Positions 59,985-64,000 of a DNA stretch of 64,000 nucleotides are shown here, piece by piece; position 1 is the stretch's first letter, and each line of letters begins with the position of its first letter. The notes below the pieces were generated by a model. That model saw only the letters and a program-made list of their open reading frames with translations, had not been told where the DNA came from and did no database searches. The DNA lies in assembly GCA_000974665.1 (NCBI GenBank), contig BBSY01000003.1:248001-312000 (forward strand), written 5' to 3'. The stretch is from an alpha proteobacterium U9-1i. GTDB taxonomy: Bacteria; Pseudomonadota; Alphaproteobacteria; Caulobacterales; Aquidulcibacteraceae. A program made the translations under genes and the position numbers.

Positions 59985-62003
59985 ATGAAACCGCTAACGC
60001 TTCAAAACTATGCAGAGGGAAAGTGGATTGCCGGCAGCGGCGGGTTGGCCGAATTGCGTTCGGCGATCGACGGCGAGGTGGTGGCGCTCACCTCCTCGCA
60101 AGGGCTCGATTTTGGCGCGATGGCGCGTTTTGCGCGTGAGCAAGGCGGGCCGGCGCTGCGGGCAATGACGTTTCACGATCGCGCGCGGATGCTGAAAGCG
60201 CTGGCTGAAGCGCTGACGGCCAAGAAGGACGCACTCTACGAACTGTCCTACAATACCGGCGCCACGAAGGCCGACAGCTGGATCGATATCGACGGCGGCA
60301 TCGGCACGTTTGCCGTCTATCAAGGCAAAGGCCGACGCGAACTGCCGAACGATCGCATCCTGATCGATGGCGACGTCGAAGGGCTTTCGCGCAACGGTAC
60401 GTTCCAGGGCTTGCACGTTTACACGTCGATGCAGGGCGTGGCGCTGCACATCAACGCGTTCAACTTTCCTGTTTGGGGCATGTTGGAGAAGCTCGCGCCG
60501 ACGTTTCTGGCCGGTATGCCGGCGATCGTGAAGCCGGCGAGTTCGACGAGCTATCTCACCGAAGCCGCGGTGCGCGTGATGATCGAAGCCAATGTGCTGC
60601 CGGCGGGCGCGCTGCAATTGATCGCCGGCTCGACGGGCGATTTGTTTGAGCACCTCACCTGCCAAGACGTTGTCTCGTTCACGGGCTCCGCCGATACGGC
60701 GTTCAAGCTGAAGAGCCACGCAACGGTGGCCCGCGAAGGCGTGCGGTTCGTGGCGGAGCAGGATTCACTGAACGCTTCGGTGCTTGGGCCGGACGCGACA
60801 GCGGAGAGCCCTGAATTCGATCTGTTTATCAAGGAAGTCGCGCGTGAGATGAGTGCGAAGGCCGGCCAGAAGTGCACGGCGATCCGTCGCGCGTTCGTGC
60901 CGGCGAAGTTGATCGATGCGGCGGAAGCGGCTTTGAAGGCGCGTCTCGAGAAAATCGCGCCGGGCGATCCGCGTGATGAAGCGACGAAGCTTGGCGCGTT
61001 GGTGAGCGTGAGCCAGCGCGAGGATGTGCGCGCGAAGATCGCCGCGATCGCCAAGGATGGAAAGATTGTCTCGGGCGATCCGGGTGCTGCGCCCGTTAAC
61101 GCCAAGGGTGCGTTCATGGCGCCGGTGCTGCTCCGGTGCGACACGCCGTGGGAAGCGCAGGCCGCGCATGATGTGGAAGCGTTCGGGCCGGTATCGACGT
61201 TGATGCCGTACACAGACGCTGCGGATGCCGTGGCGCTCGTCAATCGCGGTAAGGGCTCGCTGGTGATGAGCGTGTTCACGCATGACACAAGTTTCGCGCG
61301 CGACGCTGTGTTGGGCGCGGGCGCTTTCCATGGACGTATGGCGTTCATCGATCGCGACAGCGCAAAGGAAAGCACGGGGCATGGTTCGCCGATGCCGCAC
61401 ATGATCCATGGCGGCCCCGGCCGCGCCGGCGGCGGCGAGGAAATGGGCGGCATCCGCGGCGTGAAGCATTACATGCAACGCACCGCGCTGCAGGGGCATC
61501 CCCGCGTTTTGGCGGCAGTAACGCAACGCTACATGGCGAATGCGCCAACCGAAGAAGCCGTGCAGCATCCGTTCCGGCGCAAGTTCCACGATTTGCACGT
61601 GGGCTATCGTTTGAAGACGAAGGCGCGCGTGATCACGCTCGACGACATCGAACATTTCGCGCATTTCACCGGTGATACGTTCTACGCGCACATGGATGAG
61701 GAAGCCGCCGCCGCCAACCCATTGTTTGGCGGACGTGTCGCGCACGGCTATTTGATTTTGGCGTTCGCGGCGGGGCTCTTCGTCGATCCCGATCCGGGCC
61801 CGGTGCTGGCCAATTATGGTTTGGACAATCTACGCTTCGTGAAGCCGGTGAAACCGGGCGATTCCATCGAAGTCGCGCTCACCGTGAAGGACAAGACGCT
61901 GCGCAAGCCGGATCAGGGCGAAGTGCGCTGGGACGTCGTGGTGACGAACCAGAACGGCGAGCAAGTCGCGGGATATGACCTGCTGACGATGAACGCAGCC
62001 TAG
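59985..62003 (+). CDS. paaZ: Oxepin-CoA hydrolase / 3-oxo-5,6-didehydrosuberyl-CoA semialdehyde dehydrogenase PaaZ
   Basis: A 672-residue two-domain enzyme. The N-terminal aldehyde dehydrogenase has INAFNFPVWGMLEKLAPTFLAG, FTGSADTAFKL and the catalytic Cys297 in AGQKCTAIRRAF. The C-terminal MaoC hydratase domain (about 535-670) has FAHFTGDTFYAHMDEEAAAANPLFGGRVAHGYL with D564. It opens the oxepin ring and oxidises the aldehyde, completing ring cleavage. Convergent with the aminotransferase gene, overlapping by four bases. Confidence 0.97.
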   Translation: MKPLTLQNYAEGKWIAGSGGLAELRSAIDGEVVALTSSQGLDFGAMARFAREQGGPALRAMTFHDRARMLKALAEALTAKKDALYELSYNTGATKADSWIDIDGGIGTFAVYQGKGRRELPNDRILIDGDVEGLSRNGTFQGLHVYTSMQGVALHINAFNFPVWGMLEKLAPTFLAGMPAIVKPASSTSYLTEAAVRVMIEANVLPAGALQLIAGSTGDLFEHLTCQDVVSFTGSADTAFKLKSHATVAREGVRFVAEQDSLNASVLGPDATAESPEFDLFIKEVAREMSAKAGQKCTAIRRAFVPAKLIDAAEAALKARLEKIAPGDPRDEATKLGALVSVSQREDVRAKIAAIAKDGKIVSGDPGAAPVNAKGAFMAPVLLRCDTPWEAQAAHDVEAFGPVSTLMPYTDAADAVALVNRGKGSLVMSVFTHDTSFARDAVLGAGAFHGRMAFIDRDSAKESTGHGSPMPHMIHGGPGRAGGGEEMGGIRGVKHYMQRTALQGHPRVLAAVTQRYMANAPTEEAVQHPFRRKFHDLHVGYRLKTKARVITLDDIEHFAHFTGDTFYAHMDEEAAAANPLFGGRVAHGYLILAFAAGLFVDPDPGPVLANYGLDNLRFVKPVKPGDSIEVALTVKDKTLRKPDQGEVRWDVVVTNQNGEQVAGYDLLTMNAA

Positions 62004-63163
62004 CCTGTCACGCTTCCTAGCGCTTCGAGGAAGCGCGGAATGTCGGCGCGGCGGAGGCCCGCGACGTTGATGCGCGCGGCGTCGGTCATGTAGATGCCGT
62101 GCGCGGTGCGCAGCGTGTCGATCTGAGCTTGGTTGAGCGGCAGTGTCGTGAACATGCCCTTCTGCGCGGCGATCAGGTGCATTGGGATTGCGTTGACGCG
62201 CGAGGCGGCGAGCGCTGCGCGCGTGCCTTTGATGTGGGCGCGGTTTTCGTCGAGTTCATCACGCCAGGCTTGGCGGAGCGTGGCATCCTTCAAGACCTCG
62301 CGCACCGTCGCCGCGCCGTGATCAGGCGGCATGGAATAATTGGCGCGGGCGATGCCGAAGAGATTGCTCCTGACCGCCGCGCGCGCCTCGGCGGCGGCTT
62401 TCACATAGAGCCCGCCAACGCGCTCGCGGTAGATGCCGAACGATTTCGCGCAGGAGGTGGCGACGATCACTTCGGGTGCGTGCGCCAGAACGTGGCGGAC
62501 CCCGGCGACATCTTCGTCAATGCCATCGCCGAAGCCGATATAAGCGACGTCGATGTAGGCAATGAGCTTGTGCACGACGATCGCTTCGGTAAGCGCGCGC
62601 CATTGCGGCATGTCAAAATCGGCGCCCAGCGGGTTGTGGCAGCAGCCTTGGAGCAGCACCGCGTCGCCCGGTTCAAGCTTCTTGAACGCAGCGAGCAGCG
62701 CATCGAGATCGATTTTCTGGTCGGCGACGTTGAAGAATTCGACGTCGATCTGTTCGAGCCCGCTGGCGCGAATGATGGCGGGATGGTTCGGCCACGTTGG
62801 CGTTGGCACGAGGACGCGCTTGGCGCCTGAAGCTTTGAGGAGATCGAAGCCGAGGCGCAGTGCGCCGGTGCCGCCAACGGTTTGGATGGACACAAGATCG
62901 GGGGCGATGGCGCCGAACGCGAGTTCGCCGAAGAGGTTGAGGAAATCCGCGTCGCCTTGCTGGCCGACATAGGTTTTCGTCGTTTGGGTGTTGAGCAGAG
63001 TCTGTTCGGCGACTTTCACGGCGCGCATCAAGGGCGTTGCGCCGCTTGTATCCTTGTAGACGCCGACGCCGAGATCGATTTTGTCGGCGCGCGGATCCTC
63101 GCGGAACATGGCGATGATCTTCAGCAGCGGATCGGGCGGGCGCGTGGTGAGGTTGGTCAGCAT
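62000..63163 (-). CDS. Class I aminotransferase (aspartate/aromatic amino acid, TyrB/AspC type)
   Basis: A 387-residue PLP enzyme: KIDLGVGVYKDTSGATPLMRAVK, GGTGALRLGFDLLK, PTWPNHPAII, LQGCCHNPLGADF, the PLP lysine in ATSCAKSFGIYRERVG and NVAGLRRADIPRFLEAL. Aromatic amino acid transamination would feed phenylpyruvate towards phenylacetate, fitting the paa neighbours, but aspartate activity is equally likely. The ATG at 63163 is preferred over a TTG two codons earlier that overlaps the E2 stop. Confidence 0.92.
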   Translation of the reverse strand: MLTNLTTRPPDPLLKIIAMFREDPRADKIDLGVGVYKDTSGATPLMRAVKVAEQTLLNTQTTKTYVGQQGDADFLNLFGELAFGAIAPDLVSIQTVGGTGALRLGFDLLKASGAKRVLVPTPTWPNHPAIIRASGLEQIDVEFFNVADQKIDLDALLAAFKKLEPGDAVLLQGCCHNPLGADFDMPQWRALTEAIVVHKLIAYIDVAYIGFGDGIDEDVAGVRHVLAHAPEVIVATSCAKSFGIYRERVGGLYVKAAAEARAAVRSNLFGIARANYSMPPDHGAATVREVLKDATLRQAWRDELDENRAHIKGTRAALAASRVNAIPMHLIAAQKGMFTTLPLNQAQIDTLRTAHGIYMTDAARINVAGLRRADIPRFLEALGSVTG

Positions 63164-63165
63164 GA

Positions 63166-64000
63166 TCAATCTTCTGTGGGCCAGGTTTCGAGGATTTCGA
63201 CAAAGCGCGTGAGCCAGGCATTGGTCTGGTGCCCATCGAGCACGCGGTGATCGATGGTGAGCGAAACGTACGCCATTGGCCGCACGAGGATCGCGTCGGC
63301 GCCGTTCACCTCGCGCACGACGACCCGTTTTTCGAGCTTGCCGATGCCTAGGATCGCCGATTGCGGCTGGTTGATGATGATCGGCGCGGCCACAAGCGAG
63401 CCGGAGACGCCGTGGTTCGAGATCGTGAAGGTGCCGCCTTGTACGTCGGCGGGCTTCAGCGCGTTGCGGCGGGCGCGGTCGGTGAGATCGCCAAGAGCTG
63501 CGGCGGTTTCGCGGAGCGAAAGTGCCTGCGCGCGCTTCACGACGGGAACGATGAGGCCTTTGTCGCCAAGGGCGACGCCCATGCCGATGTTTGCATCGGC
63601 GAAGAGTTCGAGGTGATCGTCGTGCCAGCGGCTGTTCACGGCCGGCGCAGCTTTCATCGCTTCGGCAGCGGCGCGGACGATATAAGCGGAGTACGTGAGC
63701 GGCGCGCCGGCCTTGGAATACGCGTCCTTGTGCTTGGCGCGGTGCGCGGCGATGGCGGAGAAATCCGCTTCGAACACAGCGGTGACGTGCGGCGCGACCG
63801 CGACCGAGCGCGACATGTGGTCGGCGATGGCGCGGCGCATGGCGTTGTGCGGGATTTTTGTGTTTACGAGCGCGGCGCCCCCTTCGTCACGCGCTGCGCG
63901 CGCGACACTTCCCCCAGGGGTCGCAACGCGATCCCGTCCTTGAGAGGCCCGCTCGCTTCGCGAGCGGGAGGCGGGGGAAGAAAGAAACGCTTCGACGTCT
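63166..64000 (-). CDS. Dihydrolipoamide acyltransferase (E2), C-terminal part, repeat in linker (partial)
   Basis: The frame is open from the window edge through the whole visible part (278 codons). At the edge, DVEAFL is the end of a peripheral subunit-binding domain. A linker of about 35 residues (ASRSRSERASQGRDRV...) is encoded by a palindromic repeat. Then the catalytic domain starts IPHNAMRRAIADHMSRSVAVAPHVT, with FTISNHGVSGS and TIDHRVLDGHQTNAWL (catalytic His). The family transfers acyl groups to CoA in pyruvate, oxoglutarate or branched-chain complexes; VNTKIPHNAMRR fits a branched-chain or pyruvate type. Lipoyl domain(s) lie outside the window. Confidence 0.93.
   Translation of the reverse strand, partial: DVEAFLSSPASRSRSERASQGRDRVATPGGSVARAARDEGGAALVNTKIPHNAMRRAIADHMSRSVAVAPHVTAVFEADFSAIAAHRAKHKDAYSKAGAPLTYSAYIVRAAAEAMKAAPAVNSRWHDDHLELFADANIGMGVALGDKGLIVPVVKRAQALSLRETAAALGDLTDRARRNALKPADVQGGTFTISNHGVSGSLVAAPIIINQPQSAILGIGKLEKRVVVREVNGADAILVRPMAYVSLTIDHRVLDGHQTNAWLTRFVEILETWPTED
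63877..63980. repeat. Palindromic repeat family 2, in-frame copy in the E2 linker
   Basis: On the reverse strand it runs CTTCCCCCGC, a CCCGCTCGCGAAGCGAGCGGG hairpin, GGGGGAAGTG and GAAGGGGGCG. These four blocks match the element at 55187-55302, which has a shorter loop. The coding frame continues through it. Confidence 0.75.

Overview
The window is a GC-rich, densely coded chromosomal segment from an alphaproteobacterium, most likely of the Caulobacterales/Hyphomonadaceae type. This is inferred from gene content (TonB-dependent receptors, a paa cluster, E2/aminotransferase neighbours) and codon usage; there is no rRNA or other marker to fix the species. Apart from short palindromic repeats I see no insertion sequence, phage, CRISPR array or rRNA. 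One tRNA is present, tRNA-Ser(GCU).

Layout. 1-8.05 kb: a lead/cadmium/zinc-type resistance island made of lspA (the pbrC role), a methyltransferase, a short CDF transporter, a MAPEG-like protein, a PIB-type ATPase, an FTR1/cytochrome c permease (PbrT-like) and a MerR regulator (PbrR-like). Three copies of a MerR-type operator tie it together. 8.5-13.9 kb: a four-gene operon of BlaI-like repressor, M56/BlaR1-like membrane peptidase, a secreted 28-residue-repeat protein and a TonB-dependent receptor. The peptidase carries the same repeat at its C-terminus. 14-18.7 kb: thiolase plus carotenoid oxygenase, then hemerythrin, a small iron-permease-like protein, an ArsC/Spx-like protein and a Sel1 protein. 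18.7-27.6 kb: exopolysaccharide genes (export lipoprotein, Wzz, a kinase-like partner with a broken Walker A, two GT2 enzymes, a deacetylase, a flippase and a priming glycosylphosphotransferase).

28.4-33.4 kb: an AraC-type regulator facing an operon for 2-oxoadipate dioxygenase (HglS/DUF1338), an FAD-dependent 2-hydroxyacid dehydrogenase and a cationic amino acid permease. This reads as the lower part of lysine/2-aminoadipate catabolism. 33.5-37.8 kb: sulfatase plus a metallo-beta-lactamase protein diverging from haloalkane dehalogenase plus TetR, around a perfect 17-bp palindrome. 37.8-42.2 kb: a SLOG-like/multi-TM (SLATT-like) protein diverging from a TIR-TM-GATase-like protein, which is followed by a secreted DUF3472-like protein. 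I consider this the best candidate for an undescribed signalling or defence system. 42.2-52.9 kb: SnoaL-like and LuxR-type proteins, an S9 peptidase, tRNA-Ser, an amidohydrolase, a divergent PEP carboxylase, and a MaoC/CitE-like/TetR operon.

53-64 kb: the phenylacetate pathway (paaE, D, C, B, a DUF3291 gene, paaA, paaI, a paaG-type gene, paaZ), an aromatic/aspartate aminotransferase and the C-terminal part of an E2 acyltransferase. This region is dotted with palindromic repeats. Three of them lie in frame inside genes (a hypothetical protein, the N-terminus of paaD and the E2 linker) and are apparently translated.
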